DNA from: Pseudocercospora fijiensis CIRAD86
Lineage: Eukaryota > Ascomycota > Dothideomycetes > Mycosphaerellales > Mycosphaerellaceae
Direction: 5' to 3'
NCBI RefSeq assembly: GCF_000340215.1
Contig: NW_006921541.1
Coordinates: 2,515,527-2,579,526 of the forward strand
DNA length: 64,000 nt
Position 1 is the stretch's first letter. Every line of letters begins with the position of its first letter. A program made the translations under genes and the position numbers. The notes beneath the pieces are model-generated. The model was not told where the DNA came from. It made no database searches and worked only from the letters and a program-made list of their open reading frames with translations. This document shows positions 50,219-61,269 of the stretch, one piece after another.

Positions 50219-51064
50219 TGCGGGATGGGATGGGATGGGATGGGATGGGGAGAAAAGAAAATTGGTCTTGAGCTTTAGAAAGATTTGCCGTGGGGGGAAG
50301 ACGAGCGAAGCGAAGTGACCTATCTGCAGGGTCTGCGCGAGGACGGTCTGAGAATTCTGCATGCTGAAAGGAGTATCGATCTTTTTGAGCGTTGAGAGCG
50401 AGCGTTGCTTGCTTTTCTACACGACAGGCTTTCTCGAACAACATCTACCCTTCCACATACCCACACTAACCTTAGATCTCGAGAACCTCTGCGCATCCTC
50501 TCATTCCGAAAATCCCAAGAATCCAAAAAAAACTCCCCCCCAAAACTTTCCTCGAATTCTTTACGAAAAGAATACATTATCTACAGCCCCCACCGAGCGA
50601 AGAGCCTCCCGTCATTTCGCTCGCGCCTCTCTGGGTTTGCAAGCTCCCAAGACCAAAGAAATTTTATATCGGAAGCGAATTGTGCAGTGATAAATCGAAA
50701 TCGGGGGAATGGCTGAGGATTTGGTGGGCAGGAGAAGGAAGGAATCTATTAGACGGGGCGTGGGAGGGGAGGGAGAATGTCAGCGAACTTGCATGTGATC
50801 ATCCATTCCATACGTACGAGAACGGTACTGGACGGCTCGTATCGTGATATTCGGTTACGAGTTGTGTAACACGCCGGGGACATGGCACCAAGACTGTACA
50901 CTGTACATCCCGTCGGGCGTTTGGTGGCGCTGTTGAGATTGAAGGAAGATGGGGTCATGACTTATGAACGAGTAGAGTTTTATAATCTCGGCAGAAAAAA
51001 ATGAAGGCGCTTTGCTTGGTTCTTGATGACCTCAAATAGCTATACCAATTCGTTCCATGCAGCG
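50219..51064. other. Intergenic with short GGGAT repeats
   Basis: Immediately after the giant ORF, 50222-50248 holds about five GGGAT units. The rest is A-rich and contains frames under 110 codons; no gene is called. Confidence 0.45.
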
Positions 51065-52447
51065 TTAAAAGACGGATAAGTAGGATAATGCACGGAACAT
51101 TGCCCACGTCGTAGCAATTATAACAATAACAGGCATGAGTAAGCTGAACAGCGCTCTACGGTCCGCTGTCCAAAACACCGGAACCGGTTTATCAACATCG
51201 CCTTCCCCATGAGTCTGGAAGCCAATGACTGGTACGTATTTGAAGTCAAACACAGATAAGCGTCCTAGTCCATTTTTCTTCTCATCAAGAACCATTGACC
51301 ACAGTTCGCGTCTGAAGGTCCGAATCTGCCATCTATCGAAGAGAGGGATGCTGCGATTGATGTAGCACATGGCGGCGAAGTAGACAGTCTGGCCGGCTCG
51401 CAAAGCCCAATAGTAGGGTGTCGGGCGGCTGATGTCCATAGCGTCCGCGAGCTCGTTTCCATTCAGCCAGCGGAGGTTGACCTCTATCAGCGCTCTCGAA
51501 GCGTAGAATGGAGGCTCAAGCTCAAGCGCACGGATCATGTTCCAGGCGAGCATTTTCGAGGTTGGTGTTGGGTTGTAGCTGTAGAGAAGATTGATCTCCA
51601 TGATGGCCTTGGCTTTCTCAGGTGTTGCGAAATGGTCTGTTGGCACACCCATGTATAACCCAACAAGCCGCCACAGTGCCAGGTAGTCGAGAATCTCCTG
51701 AGGTCGCAAGTAGATGCCTTGCCTGGGGAGTCCTCCCCAGATCAAGTTTGACGAGAATGCAGCAATAGTCCCGATGGAGTCCGCATCGTTGACTGGTACG
51801 CCATGCTTCTCGGCGGAATAATATGATGGGCGAGTGGCGGCGAGTTGCATAATTCGGCGGCGTACTCGTGCATGCAGGAATCGTACGCGGAGTGCCGTTG
51901 CAAAACCAGCACCGCCAGGTCGAACGGAGGCCAATGACTCGGTGACTTGCAGACTGAATTGCTGGGTTTCGAGCAGACGCCTACGAGCTGCCTTGACTGC
52001 GAAGCCGCCGGTCCTGGTCAAGACCTCGGAAACATCGCCACTGCTCCCAGTACCTCCGATCAGGCTTTGATATGCTAGGGCAGTGAGTGTGGCGGCTCCA
52101 TATCGGTAGTAAAGGTCCTGGCCTCGAGCGATCTGCTCCCAGTCGACCCAAGGAGGAAGCTCGGTTACTTCTGACCAGAGTCGAGAAAGTGTGGGATCTT
52201 CCGCATGATGTTTCTCGAGAAGAGCATAAGCATCAATTGGAGAGGACGGTTTGGCATGGGCTGGAGCGAATTTCGATTCAAGAATGTCCAGACAGTCCTC
52301 GGCGAGTTCGTCGTAGGTCATTCGGAGGCGGTTGTATTCTTCTCGCGAGAGGTGGTCTGCGGTCCAGCGGAACCGGTGGCCCCAAGTGACATGTACCTCT
52401 CCTTGACCAGGTGTTGGGCCATGGTGCTGCTTTTGCTGCGCAGACAT
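51065..52447 (-). CDS. MpaB/rubber-oxygenase-like (DUF2236) oxygenase
   Basis: 460 residues in one frame. The N-terminal region reads WGHRFRWTADHLSREEYNRLRMTYDELAEDCLDILE. The core has GAATLTALAYQSLIGG, TGGFAVKAARRRLLET, ATALRVRFLHARVRRRIM and NLIWGGLPRQGIYLRPQEILDYLALWRLVG. These are the landmarks of the MpaB/latex-clearing-protein family, which use a heme to cleave or oxygenate polyprenyl-type substrates. A transmembrane helix near the C-terminus (LFSLLMPVIVIIATTWAMF) would anchor it to the ER or another membrane. Substrate and pathway are unknown. It is divergent from LCB1. Confidence 0.86.
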   Translation of the reverse strand: MSAQQKQHHGPTPGQGEVHVTWGHRFRWTADHLSREEYNRLRMTYDELAEDCLDILESKFAPAHAKPSSPIDAYALLEKHHAEDPTLSRLWSEVTELPPWVDWEQIARGQDLYYRYGAATLTALAYQSLIGGTGSSGDVSEVLTRTGGFAVKAARRRLLETQQFSLQVTESLASVRPGGAGFATALRVRFLHARVRRRIMQLAATRPSYYSAEKHGVPVNDADSIGTIAAFSSNLIWGGLPRQGIYLRPQEILDYLALWRLVGLYMGVPTDHFATPEKAKAIMEINLLYSYNPTPTSKMLAWNMIRALELEPPFYASRALIEVNLRWLNGNELADAMDISRPTPYYWALRAGQTVYFAAMCYINRSIPLFDRWQIRTFRRELWSMVLDEKKNGLGRLSVFDFKYVPVIGFQTHGEGDVDKPVPVFWTADRRALFSLLMPVIVIIATTWAMFRALSYLSVF

Positions 52448-53013
52448 ATCGCGTCATGAATGAGATACTTTGGCCGGGAAGTTTGGATTTTTCGAAGCAT
52501 CCCCAACATCTGAAGCCATAGAGGTGAGCTGTATTTAGTTCTACCTGAGATGGCTGCTGACGGCGCATAGCTGAGTCAATGTGGCCGCGACCACTGCAAA
52601 CCGCAGCTACACCGTAGCGAGGCGGCATCGGCATCGGCATCGGCATCGCTTGATGCGAGTCAACGCGTTCACATGCGGCCTTGGATTATTACTGTTATAC
52701 CGCCGGGAGGAAGAGCAATGTTGGTAATTGCACGCCCTGTCTGATGCATATGAGAAGGCGTCCAGGTGAAGTGATGGTGTAGATTGGCCACAAGACTTGG
52801 TCCGGGCGGGTCGGGGCGGCCACAACTTTGGCATCACGGCATGCCTGCGCTGATGCAGGGACAGTGGGACACCATGTGCTTAGCCGTCATTGCAATCTAC
52901 CAAGTTGCAACACACGTGAGACGACAAGATACCGGTATGCGGTAGAATCCGAACAGCGCGGCCAGCGACAGCGACACATCTCGACACAGCAGACCTCATA
53001 CCTCCATCTCACC
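52448..53013. promoter_or_regulatory. Divergent promoters, MpaB-like gene/LCB1
   Basis: The 566 bp between the start codons. It contains a short GGCATC repeat at about 52626-52649 and the LCB1 leader (CATCTCACC just before ATG). No specific factor site is assigned. Confidence 0.45.
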
Positions 53014-54634
53014 ATGAACACAACCCTTGCGTCGCTGCAAGCCGGCGAACTCCCGACCACTGCGCTCGCCTTCATCGACAATGTTGCTGCCTCCTTACAG
53101 AAGATCCCAGGTTCCTCCATTGTAATACGATACATCCGTTCATCATACCAGAATGATCCCGTGCGAAGCGTCGTCGAGCTCTTCTTGTTCCTCTTTGCCG
53201 TGAAATACTTCTTGACGCCTACATACAGCACCAAAAAGGGGAAGAACATACCGCTGAGCGAGTATGAGATTGACGAATTGGTGGAGGAATGGCAGCCAGA
53301 GCCATTGGCTGGCGAAGAGACCGATTTTGAGCGACACGAAAACGAGAAAAGACCCATCATTGCTGGGCCAGCAGCACCCAAGGCCAAACTCACCAACGGA
53401 CGAACGGTAACGAATCTTGCCAGCTACAATCACTACAACTTTGCCGCCAATCAAGATCTTACGAACAAGGCCATCAACACCGTGCGCACATATGGTGTTG
53501 GTCCCTGTTCACCTCCTGGCTTCTACGGCACACAGGACGTGCACATGAAGAGCGAGGCAGATATCGCTGCGCATCTAGGTGTGCCGGCTGCGATTATCTA
53601 TGCCCAGAGCTTCTCGACCATCAGCAGTGTGATACCGGCATTCAGCAAGAGAGGCGATATCATTGTTGCCGACAAGGCTGTAAACTATCCTGTGCGCAAA
53701 GGAATACAAATCTCGAGAAGCACCGTCTACTGGTACGAGCACAACGATATGGAGGACCTCGAGCGCGTGCTGCAAAAGGTGGTCAAATCAGGTCAGGGCA
53801 AGCCATTGACGAGACGGTTCATCGTAACAGAAGGACTGTTTGAGAATGTTGGAGACATGGTGGATCTGCCCAAGATCATCGAGATGAAGTTCAAGTACAA
53901 GTTCAGAATCATTCTTGACGAGACTTGGTCATATGGCATTTTGGGAAGGACCGGCAAGGGTGTGACTGAACATCAAAACGTGGATCCTAACAACGTCGAC
54001 ATGATCATTGGCGGTCTTGCTGGTGCCATGTCTAGTGGCGGAGGTTTCTGTGCAGGCACGGAAGAGGTCGTTGAACATCAGCGTCTGTCTGCTGCGGCCT
54101 ACACGTTCTCTGCAGCGCTTCCTGCATTCTTGGCCACCACTGCGTCCGAGACAGTCACAATACTGCAAGAAGAGCCAAGCATCATTCAGAATCTACGCGA
54201 AAACATCAAGGCAATGCGAGCGCAATTGGATCCGAGGAGCGACTGGGTGCAGTGCACAAGCTCGCCCGAGAATCCAATCATGCTTCTCACGCTCAAGGAC
54301 CAGCACGTCCAGGACCGTGGCTTTACGAGAGCAGAGCAGGAAGCGGTGCTGCAAGATTGTGTGGACGAGGTGAGTACATTGATAACTTCTATTACAGCTA
54401 CATACCTAAACTTCGCAATAGGCCCTCAATAACGGCGTTCTTATCACACGCCTCAAGTCCATGCCTCAAGCGCTCGGCGTGGCACCCAAAGACCTTGAGA
54501 AGGAATGGCAGGCCAGACCCGCTATCAAGGTCTGCATCACCACCGGTTTGACCAAGAAAGAGACAGAGAAGGCTGGCATCATCATCAGACATGCGATCAC
54601 CTCAGTAATGAAGAGCAGAAAGTGGACCAGATAG
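53014..54634 (+). CDS. LCB1: Serine palmitoyltransferase subunit 1
   Basis: Model: join(53014..54369, 54422..54634), 522 residues. The 52-bp intron (GTGAGT...CAATAG) joins QDCVDE to ALNNGVLITRLKSMPQAL. A membrane helix at about 52-69 (VVELFLFLFAVKYFLTP) precedes the alpha-oxoamine synthase fold: NFAANQDLTNKAINTVRTYGVGPCSPPGFYGT (Cys165, equivalent to human Cys133, mutated in a human sensory neuropathy), YAQSFSTISSVIPAFSKRGD, DETWSYGILGRTGKG and DMIIGGLAGAMSSGGGFCAG. The PLP-binding lysine is absent, as expected of LCB1, which is catalytically silent and pairs with LCB2. It makes 3-ketosphinganine from serine and palmitoyl-CoA in the ER, the first step of sphingolipid synthesis. It is an essential gene in yeast. 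It ends 0.45 kb before the RIP-mutated block. Confidence 0.97.
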
Positions 54635-55080
54635 CGGCACCGAATCATAGGCTTGGCGTTTGGATGAAATGGAGCATTGAAAGTACGGTCGAGGCCGGAA
54701 GCATGTATAGCGATTATAGGAGATGTAATATGAAGAGTCTTTTCAAAAGAGTTAACGTTCGCTCGTTGATGTATATTCTACCTGCTAATATTTGACGTGC
54801 AGTACATGAAGGCACAACTCACATGCGGGCCCCGACTGGCACCGTGAGAGCTCAAACCTTGCAGCGCGCCTTCCACATGTACTTGCTGACTTGAAGACTT
54901 CACTTTCCATCTGACATGATTCGAGCGGAGCGACAGATCCAACAGGCACCTAGAGTAACCTAAGCGAGCGAAGCGAGTAAATAGTTATAGAAGGTGTCTA
55001 GTGGATCTGGCGTAGAGCTCGAGAACAAATTAGATTAGTGCTATATAACGTATATATATACGATTAGTTAGTAAATATAG
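54635..55080. other. Gene/transposon boundary
   Basis: The LCB1 3' region grades into mutated repeat DNA around 54950-55050. From there, TpA steps abound and CpA/TpG steps become scarce. A short AGCGAGCGAAGCGAG segment is found at about 54964-54978. No gene. Confidence 0.55.
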
Positions 55081-55359
55081 TATTAGCTAGTAACCGGCCC
55101 TACACCTATAGGCTAGTTTTAAGCCTATATAAGAGGCCTCCTTCTATAGAGTAGACAGATTATTAACCTCGTATAGCACATTGTTTATATTACGCTCCTA
55201 TAATACCTATATTATAGGGCTCTAGTTATTAGCCTAAGCGACAGTCTCGTTATCCTATCTTACTAAATATAGCTACCTATATTACTATAGGTTATATTAC
55301 CCTCGGTAGCCTATACTATTGCTATAAGTAGTAGTAGTAGTATTAGTTTCCGTCCTTTA
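55081..55359 (+). repeat. Left LTR copy, 279 bp, strongly RIP-mutated
   Basis: It begins TATTAGCTAG and ends CGTCCTTTA, consistent with an original TG...CA. It aligns without gaps to 61483-61761 with 21 differences, 15 of which are TpA here against CpA/TpG in the other copy. The flanks (ATAG left, TTAA right) do not match, as expected for the 5' LTR of an element whose other end is outside the window. Confidence 0.9.
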
Positions 55360-56034
55360 TTAAAGCCGAAGGTAGGGCTATCTCTTTATATCTAACAGGT
55401 TCGGGTATATTAAAGGTAGTCTCTAGGTACGAATAGCTATAACCGAAGCGAGGGTACGATAAGAGCCTATAATATAGACGATACTAAAGTATCTTAAGGG
55501 GCCGTTACGATAAGTAGAGAAACCTCTTAACGAGGGCATCGCTTTAACTCCGAAAAGCTACAAACCCTTAGGACTATTACAGCTTAGGGCCTAGTCTATA
55601 ACTATAGCTAGCTTCTAAGGACTTAGCTCCGGGTCGAAGACCTATTTAGTACCGCTTACTCGAGATAAGCTACCGCCTAGCCTAAGAGAGGGAGATAGAT
55701 TAATTACCTATCGACCTTAGCGGGCCCCGCTAAGACTATCTATATAATAGCAATTTCTAGATTATAGGTCGGATGCCTAGACAGTTCCCCTATTAACCGG
55801 GTAGATTGTTTCGGGATTCGCTACCTCGTTCGGATAGTACTTAGCCTTCTACTAGAAAAAGAAGGTCCCCGCCCCCTACCTAGCTAAAGGAGATAACGAT
55901 AGTTAGTAAAGCGGCTAGTTTCTAGGATCTAGGTATAAATAGAGATTGTAGTTCCTTCCTCCGAGCGGCTTTTATCTAAGTTTACTAAATTAAAGCTCCT
56001 AGAGGTGTCTAGGCGACCCCTAGGAGGCCAAACT

Positions 56035-56061
56035 CTAATGCTACCCTAGGGGTAATATTAG
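56035..56061. repeat. Near-palindrome with CTACCCTAGGGGTA core (copy 1)
   Basis: Inverted CTAAT...ATTAG arms flank a CTACCCTAGGGGTA core. It is one of four related copies in the retrotransposon block. Confidence 0.75.
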
Positions 56062-56189
56062 AAGAAAACAGCCTAGTATACTATTTTCTCGTATAGTAAT
56101 ATCGAAACAAGCTAAACCTACAATATATACTAAAAACACTTTCCTATAGCATTTTATTTTAACTACTTTATAACAATCGAATAAGCTCT

Positions 56190-57460
56190 AGCGAAAGCGA
56201 GTATTACGAATTAGCGGAATCTTCGGAATCTAATAACCTACCGGACCCTATTAACGAAGAAATTAGGCGACGACTAGTTGTTATAAGCGCTATCGACCTA
56301 GGGGCTATCGAGCCTTCTATGCCCGAGGCTCTCTATAATATCGTTATAAAGATAATCTAAGGGCAAACTAAGCTTCTCCGTTAAAACAGGCGTCGCCTAC
56401 TAGAGCTAGGTAGCGGTAGAAACCCTTTATTCGAAGGGTAGAACGCTACGGCGTACGTAGAACGCTTTAAGGACAACTTAGCTAAGTACGGACTCGAAGA
56501 GAAGTCGGACTAGTACAAGGTCTAGTCCCTTACGAGGACTACTATTACTAAGCTTTACCGAACCCTTAGAACCCTAGTTAGCTACCTAGAAAAGGACGAC
56601 AAGTCTAATACCGACTAGGAGGTCTTTAAGTAGGCCTTTATAAGGGAGTATTAGGATCGCGATAGCCGTTATATTAAAGGCAGTCGTACGTAGCTTAAGA
56701 ACCTCTATATAGAGAGGCGCACCGAAGATAACGACCTAAAGGAGTACGTCCGCGAGTTTGTTAAGTTAGCAGACGGTATCGACTAGTAGGACCTCGAGAA
56801 TTCTTAGAGAACGAGGCTACTCCTTAAAGGGTTACCGTAGTCTACGGCTAAGCGTGTCTTCCGTCGCTATAAGCTTAGCAAAGCTAATCCCGAGACCTTT
56901 AGGAAGTATAAAAGGTCCTAGAGGCTATTAAAGACGATATTAATAGCTCCGCCGATACGAAGAAGTTTATTTACGACGAGGACCGGAATAACCTAGCTTA
57001 GGTAAAGAGCGACGCCTCGGGAAGTAAGGGACCTAAGTTCCTTCCTAAGTTATAGAGCGGTCCTAAGACCGTAACTCCTACTATTACTAAGCACTCTTAG
57101 GACGTTACGGACTTAGCTAAATCCCTAGCCTAGCTCAACCTTAATACGAAAGCACTATAGCGAGTTAGGGAAGTTATTAATACTAGCATACTAAAGGATA
57201 TACTACCGGTCTACTAGGTTTCCGATCCTAACTACCCTAAGGCCCCTTTAGTTAACGTCTATACTATACGGAAGATCTATTCTAACTTAGATAGCAAGTG
57301 CTAGATATACGGCGGTTTTAAATATGTTTAATTAGACTGCCCTATCTAGAAAGAGCTTCTTAAGAGGAAGCTCGTTACACAAGCAAATAGTCGGTTCTAC
57401 TATACCGATACCGGCGATAAGATTAACTTCGAGTAGGATCGTAGAGCTCCGAAGCTGCCT
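56190..57460 (+). pseudogene. Gag-like region with zinc knuckle, broken
   Basis: One frame can be followed through many TAG codons. It gives a Gag-like helical region (for instance YVERFKDNLAKYG, EYVREFVKLADG, LLLKGLP) and then a CCHC zinc knuckle at 57299-57340. In that knuckle the first and last Cys remain, while the second Cys is now TAC (Tyr) and the His is now TAT (Tyr). There are stops between them. All changes fit C-to-T or G-to-A at CpA/TpG. No functional product is possible. Confidence 0.8.
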
Positions 57461-59194
57461 TAACTTAGGAGTCTTCTAGAGAAGAAGTATAGTAGCAAGA
57501 TCGAGTTTAAGGATACTAGGAATAGTACCCTCGCCGCTATTACTAAACGAGAAACTTAGAAGGTTAGGGCAAAATAGGTTAAGGAGCGGAGTAGTAACGG
57601 TACTACTAAGCCTACTAAAGTCAAGGGTCCTAAACTTAGTCGTCCTAAACCTAGTTCTAGGGCAAGGGTAAGAGCCCGTAGAACCCTACCCGCTCTAGTA
57701 CGGCAGCCCCTACTAGGATACTTAAGAAGCAGGTAGCTAATAAGGCTAAGAAATAGCGAGAATTAGTCGCTAAGACTAAGATACTCTAGACAGCTAAAGA
57801 CCGTACAATCCGAGCTAGTATAGCTACTCCGGAGGTCCTAGAGACTCTAGATATTAATATAGAGGATAATACTACCGACCTTAGTAGTACCCTAGGCCTA
57901 GCTAACCCGCCGGCCTATAAACGAAAGTTAGCCGACCTAAAGAGCTTTCGCTTTAATAGGTATATAAAGAAGTATAGTGCCGGGCCTACTAACTCCTACG
58001 ATATAAAGGCAAATACTCTCTTCTAGGCTTTATAGTTCCTAGACCTTAAGTCTAACGTATCTATAGGAGAGCTATTAGTATATAGTTTGCCTACTAACCT
58101 ATTCTAGAGCCGAATCCCTAACGATGCTACCTTTATAAAAGACCTCGCAGCCCTCCGATATAAACAAAGGCGAGAGGACTATATCGACGTCTCTTCCCTA
58201 TAGTTCCTTCCTAAATTTTTAGAGGCCTAGGAGTTAGTAGAAGGCGAATTAGTAACCTACGAGAGCTAGGAGACTATCGATAATACTAACGAAGAGGGGA
58301 TTAAAGAGATAGGCCGAGGGGATAGTAATAATGCCGACCCTGCTTCGGTTTTAGTTTCTATTAAGGCTGTCCGATTTACTAGCTAACAAATCGGTCGAGT
58401 AGGACCTCCTCGACCTAAGGAACTTTACTCTATCCCTAATAATATAGACCTTTCCGCAGTTACCCGTTCCTTTACTGTCGTTCCCGCTATCTATATTTAA
58501 GTTACTATCGGAAGCTATATTTAGTAGTTGCTAGCAATACTTAATAATAGTTTAGAGTTACTTATTATAAGTAAGCGCTAGGCTAAACAGCTCCGACTGC
58601 TAATAAATAGAGATATTTCCCTTAGTATATAGGAAGTAAATAGAGAGGTTACGCTAGTAGGTGCCTACTATAATATTATAGTAGACGCTTTCGGTATATG
58701 CTTTTCCTTTACCTTCTAGATTGCCGCTAACCCGAATACGCTAATTATTCTAGGTCGTCTATAGTCTCGTATAACCTAGGGTATCTAGCGCAACTGCGAC
58801 GATAGCTCCTAGGAAGGAACTATCGCTAACTAGAAGGGCAACCGAGTCGTATTTACTAGTTATATCGGAAACACTAGCTACAAGTCCTACGAGGATATCC
58901 TTACTACTTCTAAACGCTCTTCGGGAAACGCTATAGCGCGGTTATAAGACCGGTAATCTGCGCTATAAGTTAATATAGCTTAAATAGATTATATCTAGAG
59001 GTACGCCGCTCCGTACGATAAGGCTAGTTTCTAGGCTCTATACTAAGGAGACGAATGCTCGAAGCGATAGCGAGTATAATAGTATAACGACTACCTAGTA
59101 TACGAATCTCGGTAATAATGCTATCGTAGGTATCGCCGCCGGAAGCGGATCTACCCGAGCCCGAATCCGAACTAACTAATCGGAGCGCCGATCG

Positions 59195-59219
59195 AATACT
59201 ACCCTAGGGGTATTATTAG
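59195..59219. repeat. Near-palindrome, copy 2
   Basis: The same CTACCCTAGGGGTA core with AAT...ATT arms, lying in the presumed protease/linker part of the element. Confidence 0.75.
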
Positions 59220-59559
59220 GAATCTAACGTTTTCGCCGGAATTATAAATTAGGATTACTAGCTATATACCTACTAACTTAAGGAGACTTCTAATAAAGTT
59301 TACGCGCTGTTCTATTACGCTAATCTCCGGGCCTAGCGTAAAAGAGAGAGGGCTCGGGTATTACGAGCGGTTAGTATATATACCCTATATAAGAGGGTAG
59401 CTAACAAGATTAAGCCCGTAAAAGGCAGCGTATATATAACTAATAGGTCTAATCCTAGCGGAAATCCTAACTAGCGATAAAAGTGCCTTAACCGCGAAGC
59501 GATATTAATATCTAGGGATAGTCTATACGACTAGAGGTATATTACTAAAAAGTTCTCTA

Positions 59560-61090
59560 CTATTCCTAGGGGATTAAGGCTAACGCCGGAGAGACTAGCG
59601 AATATTAAACCTAGTATCGAGCTTTCGGATCTTAAACTAGATTTACTATACGAGCTTCTATACAACCGTAAAGCCGTATTAGTATATAACTTTACGTATC
59701 TAGGTAGGATCAATCCGGAGGTTGCCCCTCTATAGAGGATCCGAACGATCGAGTATAAGCCTTAGGCTTACCTAGGGTTTAAGCTAAACCTAAGCCTAAG
59801 AGGTATAGTTAAGGATATAATATAGCAGCGTATAGAGGCTAGCACCTTAGAGCCTTCCTATGCCTCGTATCGCAATCTATACTTCCTAGTTTAGAAGAAG
59901 ATAGCTCCTAGGGAACTAAAGAAGTATCGGCTAATTAACGCTACCTAGAAGTTTAACGTAGTTACGATTAGAGATACTAATCTTCCTCCGGAGACTAATA
60001 GGTTCTTAGAAGCCTTTACTAACTGTATAGTAGCCTCGCTAGTTAATATGTTCTCGGGCTACGACTAGATACCTCTCTACCCTAACAGTAGAGACCTAAC
60101 TAGTTTCGAAACGCCTCTTAGACTATATAGACAGACTACTTTTTCCTAAGGGGCGACTAACTTAGTAGTCTAGTTCGTGCGTATTATAAACTAAGTCCTC
60201 GCGGCTTATATTTCTTATACTACGATGCCTTTCCTCGACGACATCGGTATTAAAGGTCCTAAAACTAGGTATAATAACGAAGAAGTAGAGCCGGGCATCC
60301 GGAGGTTCTTTCTTAAATATATCTAGAACCTCGATAGTGTCCTCTACGACTTAGAGCGGGCTAATCTAATAGTATATAGGGAGAAACTTTAGCTCCTACA
60401 TAAGCGTATAAACATTGTCGGGTTTATTACTAATAAGAACGGCCGCTATCCTAATAATATACGGGTCCTAAAGATTGTATCCTAGCTAGACCCTACCTGT
60501 TAGAAAGATATCCGGATCTAGCTTAGAGTAGTCTCCTACTTCTATATCTAGGTCGAAAACTTTGCGTTAGTATACAAGCCTCTATACGCCTTACTTAAGA
60601 AGGATATAGAGTTTAAATAGACCTCCGTTTACTAAGCCGCTAAGGACAAGGTTACTAAGGCACTTATTAGCGCGCCTACGCTTACCTCTATTAACTACTC
60701 GGAAGGCGTAGGTCTACTAATTGTTGCTATCGACTCGAGCGGGGAAGGCTATAGCGAGATACTAATATAGTATAATCGTAAGGAGCCTTCCTTACGTTAC
60801 CCTATCCGGTACGAGTCCGGTCTATAGAAACTAATCGAGGCCTAATACGATGCTAGCAAGCGAGAGTGCCTTAGTATCTATAAGGCTCTTAAGAAGTTCC
60901 GACCTTAGCTCTTTAGAGTATTCTTTCGCCTAGAAGTCGACGCTTAGACGCTAGTCTATTAACTTAACCGTATAGCCTCCGACCTACCTAACTCTACGAT
61001 AGCTTAGTAGGTTGCCTAGATCTATTTGTTTAATTTCGACGTCTTCTATATTCCTAGCAAGAAGTATACTAGACCGGATAGCCTTTCTAG
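59560..61090 (+). pseudogene. Reverse transcriptase/RNase H region, broken
   Basis: The frame reads an RT core with KKYRLINA, NMFSGYD and the catalytic FLDDIGIKGP (FLDD at 60231-60242). The RNase H region follows, with FDVFYIPSKKYTRPDSLSRR at about 61030-61090. Interspersed TAG/TAA codons replace presumed Trp and Gln codons. FLDD is a known fungal gypsy variant of YxDD. The element is not active. Confidence 0.85.
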
Positions 61091-61269
61091 AAGGCCTACT
61101 ATAGAGGAGGACATCGCCGAGATAATAGAAGAAGAGGATATCGACGCGGTTATTAACCGCACCTTCTTTACTACCTTCTATATTAACGCTATATCGGTAA
61201 TTACTAGGTCTACTGCCGACGACTAACCTAGTAACTAGCCTAACGAAGACCCTACTACTAACGGCGAGG

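Noticed and set aside
50222..50248. GGGAT units resembling telomere-like repeat
   Set aside because: Only about five units, wrong sequence for the common fungal TTAGGG telomere, and internal to the contig.
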